From: Chrysaora quinquecirrha
Lineage: Eukaryota; Cnidaria; Scyphozoa; Semaeostomeae; Pelagiidae
Assembly (NCBI GenBank): GCA_014526335.1
Contig: JACTAT010000108.1
Span: 210,407 to 274,406, forward strand
DNA length: 64,000 bases
Direction: 5' to 3'
The notes under the pieces were generated by a model. It saw only the letters and a program-made list of their open reading frames with translations, searched no databases and was not told where the DNA came from. Shown here piece after piece: positions 1 to 12,365 of this stretch (within the stretch, counting starts at the first letter, position 1; every line of letters begins with the position of its first letter). The position numbers were made by a program, and so were the translations under genes.

Positions 1-1226
1 ATAACCTTGTATTCCCATTGCTTTAACTTTGCATTCAGCAAAATGTGTTCGGTAGCTTAGAGTAGATAGGATGATCGTTAGGGATAGTTTCACCTAAATT
101 CCCCTAACTGAATTTTTTCGCGTTGGATTTGTATTATAAATTCGCTTGCTTTTCTTTTACTTAGCATCCAGGGCCTTATACAAATGATAGGTCTGATCAT
201 TCATCATAGCTTTATACGCTAACCAGACTGCCTTATCAGGTAGTATTTCATTTCATGTGCTCCTTTTAGGTCTTGCAGGATTTCATTTGTATTCGCTGCA
301 CTGTCTACTACAATTATTTCAATTCAGTTCTTACTAAGGTTTCTGTTAACTAGGTTTAATTACGTTAGGTAAAATTAAGTTAGGATAACTTAGGTTAATT
401 AAGCTAAATCAAGTTAGGTTTTATTAAGGGTTACGTAAGGATTGGGTTAACTCGTTTCATCTTGATATTGTTTTTATGTCAGTCTGTTACTACTTTACTG
501 AGCAAAGTGCCATGTGCATTTCGATCTTATCCGTCCTCCGCGGGGGTTTTACTCTATTTTTGTAACCCCTTAGAAGGGGGTAACTTCTTTCAACCCTTTT
601 AGGTTTTCGTCGTGTTACTTAACTTTTATCTTGTTCCATTAATTTGTTTTGTTATCTTTTATCTTCTTATTTTCTTGAGGAATTCGGTGAGTTCCTCTCG
701 ACACCCTTCACGACAGCCAGTTGATGCCGATCGAAACTTCATCATCATTTTCTCTTTCAGCCTTATGTCTTGTCAGCAGAATTCCATAGCTGGCCATTTC
801 CCAGCCAGCTAACATTTCTTTTCCTAGGTTTGGCTTGCTCCTATTCCAATGTTTGCTGGCAGAATGCTGATTCTCAGTTGGAGTAATGTATTTTTGCTGG
901 CGTACATTGTTTCTTAGAATGTTATTTTTAGTATAAGATTTTTTCGTTGTGAATGCTGTGTCTTCTTTCTCTGCTGGATACTATACAGGGACTCCAACAT
1001 ATTGGAGATTTTAATCACGGCACTTTTTATCTTTTCTACAATCCTTATTCGGTTTCGGGCTTATCCCTATGTGGATTTTTCTCTTACCCCTACTTCTAAT
1101 ACCCCTACTTTCTAATGCTCCTATTCTATTTGAGTTATGGATATAAGGTGTCTTTTCCTATGCTGTCCCTTGCGGTAATCTTAGTATATTGGGGTATTCT
1201 GCCTGTATCATACTGCTGCCTCCGGA
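1..1226. other. no gene seen; low-complexity stretch
   Basis: No convincing coding region. About 340-440 is a run of TTAGGTT/TTAATTA-like words that look like degenerate simple sequence, and 1080-1120 has short CCCCTACTT repeats. The open frames are short and match nothing I recognise. Confidence 0.5.
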
Positions 1227-1593
1227 GCACTCTCCATATCTTAGCCAATTGGAAGGAAGAGAATAGGATTCGGTGAGGATAGATTACTATTCTCACCGGA
1301 TGCAAATCTCTGAATTTGTAACGAGGCTAAGATAAGACAAACTAAAGATCCCCTGGGGATACATTCAGCAAGGCAGTGACATCCTATGGGATTTGTTTGG
1401 TTATAAAACTCAATGCATGTGATTTAGCCATCCTTCTTCAGCAACTCGCAATATAAGATAAGCTGCCCCTCCACTCCTCCCGCAGCGACGGTCTCGCCTA
1501 CTCTCTACCTTTCAAACAGCGAAGCCTCCTTCGCACTCTCCATATCTTAGCCAATTGGAAGGAAGAGAATAGGATTCGGTGAGGATAGATTAC
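1227..1593. repeat. 61-bp perfect direct repeat pair
   Basis: The 61 bases at 1227-1287 recur without a mismatch at 1533-1593, 306 bases apart. The segment starts GCACTCTCCATATC and ends GGATAGATTAC. The spacer has no coding frame I recognise. A 79-codon minus-strand frame (1498-1737) runs through the second copy but resembles no known protein. It could be a terminal repeat, a local duplication or two copies of a short mobile sequence. Confidence 0.7.
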
Positions 1594-1792
1594 AATTGAA
1601 TTTCCACCTGAAAAGTAAAGCTTCACATATAGTTCCTGTGATAGTCGTATCCGTAACAAAAACACACCGGAAATTCTCCTTGATCTCTTGATTACTGATT
1701 TTTCGATTTTTTGACAGAAATAGTCAATAATAAGCATTTAATGAGATAAATTTATATGATATCAATAAAACTATAAATTTATTTCTAGTAGA

Positions 1793-2104
1793 TCATCTTA
1801 TTAGTTTGTGGTGTCCGTCCAAGTCCCAAAGAGACAATATTCCCGGAACGCTATATTTTCTACAATTTACGGTCGTTATTTGCAGTGCTCTCATCAACAG
1901 ACCCTCAGGGTCAACTTGGTTCATTGAATCTCGAATCCTTCGCTCAGACACTTTTACTGACCGACCCATTAATAATCCAAACATCTGTCTGTATCCGCAG
2001 TTGGGATTTTCATGCAAAAGTGTCTTTACCTTCAAGCTCTTCATTGCAAATTCGAGTGTAAATTTTTCCAATGGACAATCCAAACTCCTGCAGTCTTCGC
2101 TTTA
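1793..2104 (-). pseudogene. integrase-core (rve-like) transposon protein fragment
   Basis: The minus-strand frame encodes about 100 residues resembling the animal transposon-derived integrase-core family. It has the GYR..F G L L segment, then the conserved RRIR-S...VDPEG block, a YSVPG block and finally LWDLDGHHKLIR, where the D of DGHHK is the expected first catalytic Asp. In relatives the R is followed by Trp; here the codon is TGA (a TGG to TGA change would do this), and the sequence beyond it no longer resembles the family. Upstream it starts right after an in-frame TAA. It is a 5'- and 3'-truncated relic, not a working gene. Family recognition is from motif memory and has not been searched. 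Confidence 0.6.
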
Positions 2105-2879
2105 CAGTTCACTCACTGACAACTGCCGTAGCAGCAGGGAAAGCCGGACTGGCTGATTAGGTCCCTGGTCGCTGGTCAAGTGCGACTGTTACCGGCAGTA
2201 TATAACAACCCCCATATCGTCCATGTACTTGATCCCTAGAATCTTAGCGACAACCAAAGCTAATCCTTGCCTCTCATGGAGTGACTACTAATTCAGAGCA
2301 TTGGTTGGGGTCAATTTTTGGCATTTTATTTGGCGTTATGGTCGCATATTTGTGACTTCATGCTCGGCATCTAACTAGATTTAGTCCTCCTTTATTTCAT
2401 TATCACCCTATGCCCCACGTAGGTGCAGTTATAGTTCGACAAGAGTGAATTCTGTAAACAAAATGTTGTTATTTGTATATATATATTAGCTTATCGTTTT
2501 GTTCAGTTTGTATACTCACGTGAGGTAACTATACTCACTGAGAAATATGTTTACTTCAACGACGAGGAATCCCTAATCACTAGGAAAGTCTACTAGTGTG
2601 GAATCCCTTCGGTGTTGATATCATCAGATTGTTATGTTGCTTATATAATGGTTTTTCATTAATACGACCCCAATACCGCCACTGCCTTTGTCTTTTCTTC
2701 GTTGCATCTAGAGCCTTAATATTATTATCAGTTGGTAGGCAATGTCTAGCAACGCATTTACCAGGTGTCGTGAATAGTCTAGGTTCATTAATTGCTCCGG
2801 ATTGCCTTGTGGCCGCTGGGCGCTAATCTATATTCAGACAATAATCAAATACTTGGTGGCAGGTCAAGGCTATGGGTAA
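2105..2879. other. no gene seen
   Basis: Only short open frames of unconvincing composition. I see no RNA gene or repeat. Confidence 0.45.
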
Positions 2880-3035
2880 GATTCGATTAAGAAACCGATA
2901 TTGCTGTCGTCAAAGTGTCGTTATTCCGAGTTATTAATTCAAGATTGTCATGATAAGGTATTTGATAATGGCACACTAGATATGTCGAATTTTTTAAGGC
3001 AGCAATATTGGGTTCTCAGAGGGAGGGAAAGGTAG
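2880..3035 (+). pseudogene. Bel/Pao-type integrase zinc-binding fragment
   Basis: An open frame of about 51 codons reads from just after a TAA to a TAG at 3033-3035. It has the usual Pao/Bel integrase N-terminal pattern: a KKPILLSS-like start, ELLIQDCHDKVFDNG, then LRQQYWVLRGRER. The H of CHDKV and the YW..RGR block match the HHCC zinc-binding region of that family; the CxxC half is missing because the frame stops. Nothing downstream continues the integrase core. It is a small fossil of an LTR retrotransposon; the rest of the element is not seen nearby. Confidence 0.6.
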
Positions 3036-3807
3036 ATTAGAATGGCATTGTTACTATCAGAAACGAACAGGTCAAAGAAAGCTTTTGGTAGCGTAGTGCA
3101 GTTATTGACAGGAAGAGACAATCCAACAAGAGCAGCAAAAGTGGGGGTAGGCACAACCAAAAAAGTAAGTTTTCACTAGATCTTTGAACCATTTAGTACA
3201 CTTAGAAATTTGTAATAATACGCGGCAGCATGCAGCACCAGTCAAGCCGCAGCCGCAATCATTAGCACCGCAACAGTCGCCGCAAGCATCGCATTCGGCA
3301 GCATCCGCCGTAGCACAGCATGGGCACAGAGCCAGAAGGAATGCAGTGGTTATCGGAGAACTTCTGAGACAATGTAAGACTTAGAAAGCTGTAGTATTCA
3401 TTTTTTATTCTTCTTATTACCTTTAATATTTCCACGTTTTGTTGAGAAATGGACTCTTAGTGTGTAGCATTTAAACGTTTTATTGTTATTGCAATAGCGA
3501 AAGAAATATTTTCTATGTTAGCATTGCTTATGATGTAAGAAATTAATATTGTGAAACAGTGTCGTTTGATCAAACCGGGGAGTGTGTGGTTAAGTGTAGT
3601 AGCTCCTTATGTATTCAGGCCAAGGCCCCCTTCACACCACATGTTTGTAAAAAGCCTCACTGGGTGTGTGGTGTAAGAGATCAATGAAAAAGTATGAAAT
3701 GAAGTTGGAAGTAATCATGTCAAGTAAGCAAGCTTGATTATTTTGTGAATCGTTATTTCTGTAGTTTGTTAGTTATTATGTTATGAAAACTCACAGAAAG
3801 ATTTTTT
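3036..3807. other. no recognised gene; Gln/Ala/Pro-rich frame
   Basis: 3184-3384 (+) is an open frame rich in Gln, Ala, Pro and His (66 residues) and more GC-rich than its surroundings, but it matches no family I know. 3590-3680 contains GTGTGTGG and CACACCAC words that could pair. No gene is supported. Confidence 0.4.
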
Positions 3808-4215
3808 TTGCTTCCACCCCATTCACTACAACATCCTGGAACTGATAATGAGCTACAGTTGCATAACGATAAAATGGTTGAAGGAATGGATTTTCTGAAA
3901 CTTGAAGAAAGAAAATCATTATTGAATGGTTGTATTATGGGTAAGCAACACCGTACTCCATATCCTAAAGGGTTCTCTGTTAGTGTTAATGACACTGAAG
4001 CTCTTCAAATTATACACACTGATGTATGTGGTCCAATGAATGTTCCATCTCTAAGATAATCAGTTTATTTTCCTACCTTTATTGATGATTTATCCCGCTT
4101 TACACATACTTACTTCATGAGTCGAAAGTCTTAGAGAAATGCAAGGAATTTGTGAACATGACTAGCAAGGAACACTGCTAGTAAACAAATTAAGATATTG
4201 CGTTCTGAGGATCAT
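3808..4215 (+). pseudogene. Ty1/copia integrase fragment
   Basis: The frame to 4059 resembles the copia GAG-pre-integrase and start of the integrase core. It reads HNDKMVEGMDF, then NGCIMGKQHRTPYPKG, then IIHTDVCGPM, whose Asp is the first catalytic residue. A TAA at 4057-4059 interrupts it. Reading on in the same frame gives FIDDLSRFTHTYF, the next copia block with its conserved Asp pair. Further matches (CKEFVNM, LRSEDHG-like) appear in other frames up to about 4215. At least one stop and one or two frameshifts make it dead. No LTR, gag or RT is visible around it. Confidence 0.7.
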
Positions 4216-4814
4216 GGAGATTGCAGCGATAAAAATAATCGTTCAAGCCAGAGAGATTAAGTTGGGAGAGGAAACGCACACTGGTGCGTGTGAGCGATGT
4301 GTTATGCGCCTCCTCAGCAGTGCAGTGCGCTTTTGCTGTGTATCAAATCAGGAAAATGGCAAAGAACTGGCTGGCGAAGGACTTCCACTTGGATTGGATT
4401 TTCTCAAGGTGTGTATCATCCATATGTTTTTAGAAATAAACTTAATCTTGTATTGCTATTACATTCGTAAAATGGCGACCGGAGGCATTCTCGATATTCT
4501 CTGCTTATTTTTGATGTTTTCTTTCTCGTTCTCTGCTCGAAAGCAAGCTTTTGTTAGCACAAGCTGTGCTTACGAATCTACTTCCATCTTTGATGTTTTG
4601 AACGCAACAACTATGGAGGAAAGCCATGCTTATTCCACTCTTTGGTCTACAAATTTCATACACAAGAAGCTGAGTCCACATTAAGGCCTACAAATCATCT
4701 CCAGAAAACGATTCCTGTTGCTCTTATTGCTGATGGCTGGAGACACAGAAACTTGTCAAGGACCAGCCTCTTTTTGAAGATGTGAAGAAATTTATTTGTA
4801 GCAGGGGATTATAG
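4216..4814. other. no recognised gene
   Basis: A 156-codon plus-strand frame (4214-4684) opens here with an ATG but matches nothing known. Its C-terminal half is hydrophobic. I cannot support it as a gene. Confidence 0.35.
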
Positions 4815-5413
4815 ATATTTCATCAGAATGTAAGACGTTTGCACTGCCTCCAAGAAATTGAACAGTTGAGATCATTTATGGCTGAGACAAGAAAGGAGAT
4901 TCAAATTTTGGGTGTGACTGAGACGCATTTGAACTGCAATATCACTGATGAAGAAGTATCGATTCCGGGATACAGAATAGAACAAAAGGATAGAGCAAAA
5001 GGTTCAGGTGGAGGTGCAGCTATTTACATTCGTGATGATCTTCAGCCACAGACAAGACCTCGAATTCAATGGAATTGAATGTCTGTGGATTGAGTTAATG
5101 ATAAAAAAATCCAGACCACTCTTGCTTTACCCCAGATACCTCTAAACATCTCGATTCAGATTTAGAAGCCAAATTCGAGCAGACGTTAAATGTTGACCTC
5201 ACTGAAAGAAAAGAGGTTATTTTGGCAGGAGATATGAATTGCAATTATAACATAAAATCAGACAACAAAGCATTGAAGGATATTGTCCAAGTTAATGGTT
5301 TTAGTCAAGTCATAAAGGAATCAACAAGAGTGACCCAGGATACAAGTACTCTTGTAGATGTTATTTTGACAAATGATATCTCAAAAGTGCTGAAAAAATT
5401 GTTAAAAATGTAA
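4815..5413 (+). pseudogene. LINE (CR1/L2-like) endonuclease domain fragment
   Basis: Two frames together give most of an apurinic-like endonuclease (EEP) domain. The first (to 5078) has HQNVRRLHCLQEIEQL, then GVTETHLN with the catalytic Glu, then IPGYRIEQKDRAKGSGGGAA and YIRDDL. A shift follows. The second (about 5130-5413) has DTSKHLDSDLEAKFEQ, ILAGDMNCN with the catalytic Asp, and LVDVILTND. No reverse transcriptase follows. The 5' start lacks ORF1. It is a dead, truncated non-LTR retrotransposon ending about 80 bases before the next element's left end. Confidence 0.75.
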
Positions 5414-5492
5414 GGTAGGATAGGTACTTCTCGAATTTTGATGATTTTTGACCTCCGCAATCGATGCTATCCTTCTTCAAGTTTCAAGCTAG

Positions 5493-5603
5493 ACTTATTA
5501 CACGAGTCCCACTATTCGCAAACAGCAACAACAACAACAACAACTACCCTACAGCTGTTTGCTCAAAGTGGGACTCATAATCTTCAAGCAAAAAAAGTGG
5601 TCA
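5493..5603. repeat. left terminal inverted repeat with internal hairpin
   Basis: Matches the right end in inverse orientation. Inside it, GAGTCCCACT...GCAAACAGC (5504-5526) and GCTGTTTGC...AGTGGGACTC pair as a stem, 20 of 23 positions. The loop is a (AAC)n run that is absent from the right end. Hence 79 bases separate the two conserved blocks here against 56 on the right. Confidence 0.65.
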
Positions 5604-5769
5604 CGGCTCCAACTTTTTGGACTCCAATCAGATTGCAGATCGGAAAATTCCGCCAGTTTGATTGGTTAATCCATTTTTTCTTCAAAGAGAGGCATGTTTG
5701 AATTTTCTGTGATCTACGCGCATCTTTTTGGCGGGCTTTCCAGTTGTCAAGGTTGTTGTTTATTCTAAA

Positions 5770-8700
5770 ATGGAGGAAACTTTAATAGCAGCTGTGGAGA
5801 AAAGGCATGGAATCCGCTTCAAACCTTTTCAATGCAGCGTTTGTGAAAAAGTTTTCAAGCGGGAAGACATATGTGCACCAACTGGGTCTGGTTCATCACG
5901 TTGGTTGTTTCTCCGTTGTCAAGTTTAATGGTAGAGCAAGCAGAAAGACTAAATGAATTGGGCATACATGTCGGTGAATTGCAGAAAGATAAAGAAGAAA
6001 AGAGAAATGTTACAGCTGGCTGCTATGAACTCATTCTGATCACACCAGAATCAGCATTGGACTCAGAATGGCGTAAAGTTTTGAGTTCTGAGAACTATCG
6101 AAGTAAAATCAAGTTTGTTGTTGTCGATGAGGCACACTGTGTTTCCCATTGGTAAGTTAGTGATTACGGAGCAAGGTTGTCAGGCACGGTTAAAGTTTCA
6201 GATATAATCCTCACATACACATCTTTCAGGTTTGTTTGATAATTTCAATTCTAACAAAATTTAATATAAATATACAATTAACATTTATAGTAACTAAAAA
6301 CCCTTCAAATTAACATCTAAATACATAATATCATGCAGAATGCTAAAGGCAAAAAAGTTTAGGCCCTACCTACCCAATCTTTTAAACTCACAAATCAAAT
6401 CTGAGATGATATAGTAATATTTATTAACTATCTACACAGTTACTATTCAGTTTCTTATTTTGCCACCAAGCTCAAAAATCCTTCTGTTATTTCAGACCAA
6501 TCTAATTTCAAATGTTTTTAACTTAATTTTCAATCTTGAATTGTATAAAAAAAATAAACTTTTTAATACTAATGGTGAAATAGTTTGATAATTAAAATGA
6601 AATAAATACCTGTTGAGGAATAACAAAAATTCTAAACACTAATGTTTAATAAGAATACCCTTGCAAGAAATTATGGTAGCCTACATTTATAATTTGAAAA
6701 TCAAGACACACTACTGGAAGGATCGATCAAGTCTGATTTTGAGATTCTCTTTACTACAGCATTTTATTATTGGTGTTCACAGCTTTTCAAGCCAAATTGA
6801 AATTTGGCAGGAGAATACACTCTTTCTTATGAACAACTTATTTTTTGCATTTTACCCCAATCATTGCTTAGGTACTTATATGGAAAAATGCCCCAAACAT
6901 TTATTTAGTCAATCTCACACAGGGCAAGTTCAGATGGGGAATGGGGTAAGCTGATGTGGGGCAAATGGTTTGCTTTATAAGTATTTGATGTGAGTGAAGC
7001 ATTACAAGCTATAAGCATTTTGAGACAGTGACTCACTTTAAGCACTTAAGGGGTATCTTTCATTAAATTTATTTTATGACCATTTATTTGCCCCTGGCAA
7101 ATTGTTTAAATATTGTTTAAAATTTACGAAATTTTTGGGACGATTGTTTTAATTTTGCACTGTTTATAAAAAAAGAGTGTAATCCTATCTTAAATAATTT
7201 CAGGGAAAGTTTCTAAAGAAAATGATAATATTAAAATAATTATTTAAATTATTAACTTGTATAATAGAATAAGACTTTTAAAACAACCTTTAAATCTAAA
7301 AGGTTCGATGATATTCCTATTTATTCATTCTGTGTGATTTTTTCAATCTCTTGGGTTTTAGCTAATGTTTTTATGTTCTTCATGAGCCATTTTTGAGCTT
7401 TTTCCAGTTTACTTTTCTTGTTGCTTGGATATTGGAAAAGCTTTAATTATGAGCTCTGTTAGGGATGTTACTGAACAACTTTTCATCATTTAGTTCTTTG
7501 GCAAAGGCTGCAATTTCTTCTAAGTAATAATTTTCCTTGTGACGTCCAATGGCACTGAACTTTTCCAGTTGGATGTCAAAATTATTTTCAAATTCTTTTA
7601 GTATTTTGATGGATTTTCCAACTCTGTCAATAGTTTCCTGTGTCAATGCCCCATATCTTTGTCGAAGATCAGGCTTAACACAACCATTTGACAATTCAGG
7701 CGCATAATCAAGTGGAATGTTATTTCCTTCACCTCCATGTAGATTTACAGTTCTGTTATGTAAGAGTTGTGCAACTTTTCTTTCGCTAAGTAGAAATTCC
7801 ACTTGTGTGATAAAATGAAAACTCAACTGGGCATAAATGGTATGGCCAGTCGTAGCAAATGACAGGAAGTCATGTTTCCAAATCAAGTAAAGCCATTACC
7901 TGCTTTGCTTGCATTTTCTCTTGCCATATCTAAAAGGCCTTCCTTTAAGATCTTTCTGCTGTAATTTAAAACTCTATCCACTGACTTGATTGCAGCTTTA
8001 TCTTCTTCTTCATCAACACCAATGTCATCCAAATAAACCTCGTTATCTGCTTTCTGCTCTTCGTGCCTGGCAAACTCACACGATGCCATATGACGTCTTC
8101 TTGCTGCTGTATGGGATTTGAATATTTTCTTGCAGCCAGGATTTACACAAGGGTATGACTTTTTTTTGGACTTATCGTCATATTCTTCTTGAACGGAATC
8201 GTATATGATCTCAGGAATTTCCCTGTCAGGGAGTACATATTCTTTAGTGATTTTTCTTGCCAGTTTATCCAAGTATTCTTTTTTTGCCCCTTCGTCATTT
8301 TCGTCTGGAGTATCGGCAGGTTTGTCGTCTTTGTTTTTGATGTTGAGCGTCTCCATCGCCGCCAAAACCGTGTAGCCATAGGTTACGAAGTTAATAAATT
8401 CACGACAATCCTGCACTGCATCTTTTACCGATTTCTTGACATTTCTTCGGTCAAATCTTTCCTTCAGTTGGCATAGAGTGCCTTTCTCGGAAACTGAGTT
8501 GCCACAATATAGATCGTTGAATAGCATCTACAATAATGTAGAAAAAAAGTTTTATGTTCGAGATAACGAATGTTCGAGATAACCGGCAGCCGATATAGCG
8601 GATGTCAACTTTACTTACTTGCAAACATATAACAGCCTCATGCCAGTCTTCTGATTTCATTATCAAACCCTGGAGCTTTTTCAATTGATTTGGTGCATCA

Positions 8701-10629
8701 GCTCTGGCGTCTGGGCTTCCATTCCCCTCTTTGTTGACAATCCGTCGCCGCCACAGAGTATCTTCTCCACACAATCTTTGTCGATTGAAGGACAATATTG
8801 CTGAAAATGTTCCAGGATATAAATCATATCTTCAGTCTTCATTTCATTCTTTTGCAAGATACCAAGTGGAACCTGTAAGATAGTCGTGGAAAAATGCGAT
8901 TAATTGTTATTCAAATAGTTTCATTTAGATCTGAAAAATACAAAAGGCAAAGCAAATTTTTGAATAATATCAAAGGAAAGACATATCTACTTACAATGGT
9001 TGATTTTTGTGTCATTTCCTTTGCGAATTCGTTTTTGCTAGTTTGCAAGGTGCTGGTAACCATCTTTAAAATATTTCATCTGCTTACAGACTATATTCTT
9101 TATAAGTCCTTCCATCAATGATTGTAGCTTTTCATATTCGTTCTTTGAAAGAATAAACAATTCAGGTTTTGCCGCACTTATTGTGAAGTTGCGTTCTGCA
9201 TCTGACAAATGCTGAACATTGACACGATCTTTCACCGCCATTGCCTGTACCATGTTGTATCTTTCATTTTTGTTTTCTGATGTTTTTTGTCTTGCATGTC
9301 TTTGCAAATTGACGTTGTCAAAAATAATTTGAAATCCAGGCTGTTTTCTTTTGACCTGTTGAAAAATGTTAAGATCATCAGATTTGGTTACGCATGTAAA
9401 AGCATTTTCTGTGCGAATACGAGAGCCAATGTTTGTTTATTGCGGTTCATTTTAATTTTAGGGGAGACAACTTCAGGCCAAGTTACCATAAACTTGGGTA
9501 CTTGCGATCTTTTCTGTCTAAAGATGTTTGTTTTGTTGCGCTTACAGCAACTGCAACGCAGAAAGTCAAAGATCAGGTATGCCGGAGTCTAATTATGCAT
9601 AAACCGAGCACTATATATCTACCACCTGAAAATTACAATATATATTATGGAGTTCTTACTCTATCATCAAGAAGTTCTTATTTTCTTGACTGGCTGGTGG
9701 GAAGTCTGCGAAAAAACAAACAAGAATCCGTGAAAACAATTATTTACTGTCGTAACGTGGGCACTGTCTCGTCTATTTTTCAATATTTCAGCCATGCTCT
9801 TGGACCGTGTCAATTCTCTGACAGTAACACCTCTTTTAAAAACAGGTTATTTGCCATGTTTCACCGTGCAATGGATGAACTAAACAAGATGTATGTCCTT
9901 GATGAATTTAAAAAGACAGACTCTACTATCAGAGTTGTTATTGCCACAACGTCATTTGAAATGGGACTTGACTTCCCTGAGGTCTTGTTAATTGTAAACT
10001 TCTCTGTCCCAAGAAGCCTTGAGTCATTTGCCCAACAAAGTGGCAGAGGTGGAAGAAATATCAACCAGGCATACTCGTTGATAGTATGTTCTGGTAGAAT
10101 TGGAAAAAGCTCCACAACTGAGGAGATGAAAATGTACGCGGATAACACTGCCGTTTGCAAAAGAAAGATTCTTTCGGAGCATTTCAGTCTAAAAATCACA
10201 GCAAACGATGTTGCATTTGATCCTGGCTCCACCACACCAACAGGCTGTCGTTGCTGTGACGTTTGCAGGAAATCTTGCCAATGTGGCGATTGCTCGCCAC
10301 TTCCCTGGCAATCGGTGATAAATGCTATTCAACGCAGTGAAGAATTTGAAAGTCTGTGGTTAAGTGATCTTTTTGACCACCACTCATTCTCCTCTGAAAT
10401 GTCTGAGTTGCTTAAGGCTAGTTTAGGCGAATACAAGTCTGAAGTGTTCGAAGTAGATAATGGTAACGATCAAATTGCGATGAAACTCTGGGAGTCCATA
10501 GTTGATCAAGTGATGATTTCAGCTGATTTCATCTTCAGCGTTGACGATTTATTATTTGAGCTGCAACTGTCTGATGTTGCATTGGCAGAGGATTTGTTCG
10601 AAGTTATTGAGGATGTTAGAAATCGTTGA
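5770..10629 (+). CDS. RecQ-like SF2 DNA helicase, two exons (exon 1 damaged)
   Basis: A 3'-5' type superfamily-2 helicase presumably serving the transposon. Exon 1 (5770-6151) starts at ATG 5770 and has a CSVCEKVF zinc-like pair, a degraded motif I (APTGSGSS; the Walker Lys is replaced by Ser), and, after a frameshift or deletion near 5890, VSPLSSLMVEQ (motif Ia), ITPESAL and VVVDEAHCVSHW (motif II, DEAH). Exon 1 ends CATTG|GTAAGT. Exon 2 begins 9462 after TTTTAG and completes the Trp codon to give HWGDNFRPSYHKLG, as in RecQ proteins. It continues with LTATAT (III), IIYCRN (IV), VVIATTSFEMGLDFP (V), QQSGRGGR (VI) and a Cys cluster CRCCDVCRKSCQCGDC, to TGA at 10629. The 3.3-kb intron holds the end of the transposase gene on the other strand. 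The lost Lys and the frameshift suggest an inactive copy. Confidence 0.8.
6152..7442. other. helicase intron, part without genes
   Basis: AT-rich sequence between the helicase donor at 6152 and the end of the antisense transposase gene at 7443. The 97-codon frame 6661-6954 has no recognisable features. Confidence 0.6.
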
Positions 10630-12365
10630 TTTAGAGTAAGGTTATTGTATGTTCATTAATATATTCGAAATTGTTTTCTCACCTCCCTTAAAGGTAACGT
10701 GTTCAAGTTGACATCTCGTTCTTCTTTGGAAATTATACAAGAATCCTTCTCTGTAGTGTTTTGACTATTCTATAGACAAAGGAAAATAAAATACACCTTT
10801 CAGCGCGTATTTTATCGTCGTCATTACCGTTAACATATTGCTAGAAGTTGAAAGCTATAACGACAGCAGCTGGAAATAAAAATTTATAATTTAACCTTTG
10901 CACCTACCGTTTCGATTTGATCTGTTTGCATACAATCTGTGCTGCTAAAGTAGAGCTTCAAACTTATATTTTTTAGCTGATCTTCAACCAATCTTTCATC
11001 AGAATTTGATGACTGTAAGAAATGAAAATTGACCATAAGTTTGTGCGTATGTCTAGACAACTCAAACTAGACTTACTGCGTACACACGTCTTTAATTACC
11101 TTTTTTATCTGCTCCTGCTTCAGCTGTCTTGCCAGGGTGCTCTTCCACTGCAGCACTTCTTTGTCAAATTTTTTTGAAATCTTGCTAATTATTTTCAATG
11201 TGGAAGGGTATGATAGGCTAATACCAAGAGGTTGTAGTCGTTTGTATATCTTTGAAGATAAATGAAATTTTTATCAATAAATTAAATAATCATAACAATA
11301 AAAGGCATGAAATGACCACCATGTAAAAATTTGAATATTTGGAAATTTACTTAGAGGGACCCTCTATAAGATCAAAAGGTGCTCATCAGAGAATCTTTCT
11401 ACGGAATGTAACAGAATAGCACTATGAGCTAATAATCAGTACTGCTTAAACAAAATACTGTATATGGTTGCTGTTCATAAACGATTATAAACCATATCTC
11501 TTAACCAATAGAGGTAAGATGAATGTTATTCTTCTTAACGATTTTCTAATTCATTCTAACAAAAACACACAGTTTCGTGTATAATAATCAATGGATACTC
11601 ACGTTTGAAAAGTTGTAAGATGTCAGTTTTAAGTTGAAAAATGAAATTGTTAAATAATTGAGAAAGTTTTATTACTGAGTGAGTTTGGAACTTTGTAACA
11701 GAAAACATGTAGAAATCTACCTTTGATCATGCTCTTGATTTGAAAAGAAGAAGACTTAATTAATTCTTTTATTTATGAGAATAGCAAATGATGTTGCAAT
11801 TCGAATCTTTGTCTTTTTATCTGTTTCCTTCTGCTTTCGATTTTTTTGGCATATTGAGGAGAGAACTTTGCAGGTAAGCGGTGCATTTGACTTTAGATCG
11901 TCATAGACTGAAATCAGCTTTACCTAACAAAATAGCAATAGCGAAATAATTTGATTAGATCGCAAAAGGTCTCCTCCTGTGCCCCCAAGACTAACTTCTG
12001 TATATATGGTAGGCTTCCTATAAAGCGATGCACCAGTTTCCAGTTTAATAAAATTTGGGTATCATTCTTGAGATTGGGTTGATGGATTTAAACCCTGGCA
12101 AATGATGAACAATTAAAATCTGAATTGATTACAAGAATTCAATTCAATGTGCACCCTACCTTGCTAAGATTGTCATCATTTTTAATTCTGTATTTAGTAG
12201 CGCACTTCGGGGATGACAAGAATCCACATTCTTCTGTTATTTTATGACATAGAGATTTGAGAAGCAATTCTTTCAGATTGTCGTCGCTGATCAAGTGTTT
12301 GCTTGCCAACTGATACCTCTTTCTTCCAAGTGCAGTGATTGCCTCTTCCTTATTTTGTTTGAAGA
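7443..12365 (-). pseudogene. DUF6589-type DDE transposase, eight exons, broken
   Basis: Exons inferred from splice sites and conserved blocks, 5' to 3': 12365-12160, 11917-~11757, 11249-11100, 11012-10908, 10748-10683, 9355-8995, 8872-8619 and 8527-7443. The donors GTAGGG, GTAATT, GTAGGT, GTGAGA, two GTAAGT and the acceptors fit the phases; the 105-, 66- and 150-base exons are whole codons. Blocks seen are LQPLGISLSYPSTL, IIFDNVNLQRHARQ (first catalytic Asp), AMAVKDRVNVQHLS, LCGGDGLS (second Asp), LQGLIMKSEDWHE, a CVNPGC..H...C finger, WKHDFLSFA and NRTVNLHGGEGNNIPLDY. These are typical of DUF6589 proteins of animals and basidiomycetes. Frameshifts lie near 9075, 8730 (CAGGAC lost a G) and 7887. 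One intron of this gene contains the last helicase exon. An N-terminal exon may be missing. Confidence 0.75.

Noticed and set aside
340..440. TTAGGTT-like words suggesting telomeric repeat
   Set aside because: Irregular spacing and variable words; not TTAGGG and not in array form.
612..812. Short hydrophobic plus-strand frame
   Set aside because: Starts with a non-ATG codon, has no homology I recognise, and sits in low-complexity AT-rich DNA.
9861..10235. Minus-strand 124-codon frame
   Set aside because: Antisense shadow of helicase exon 2.
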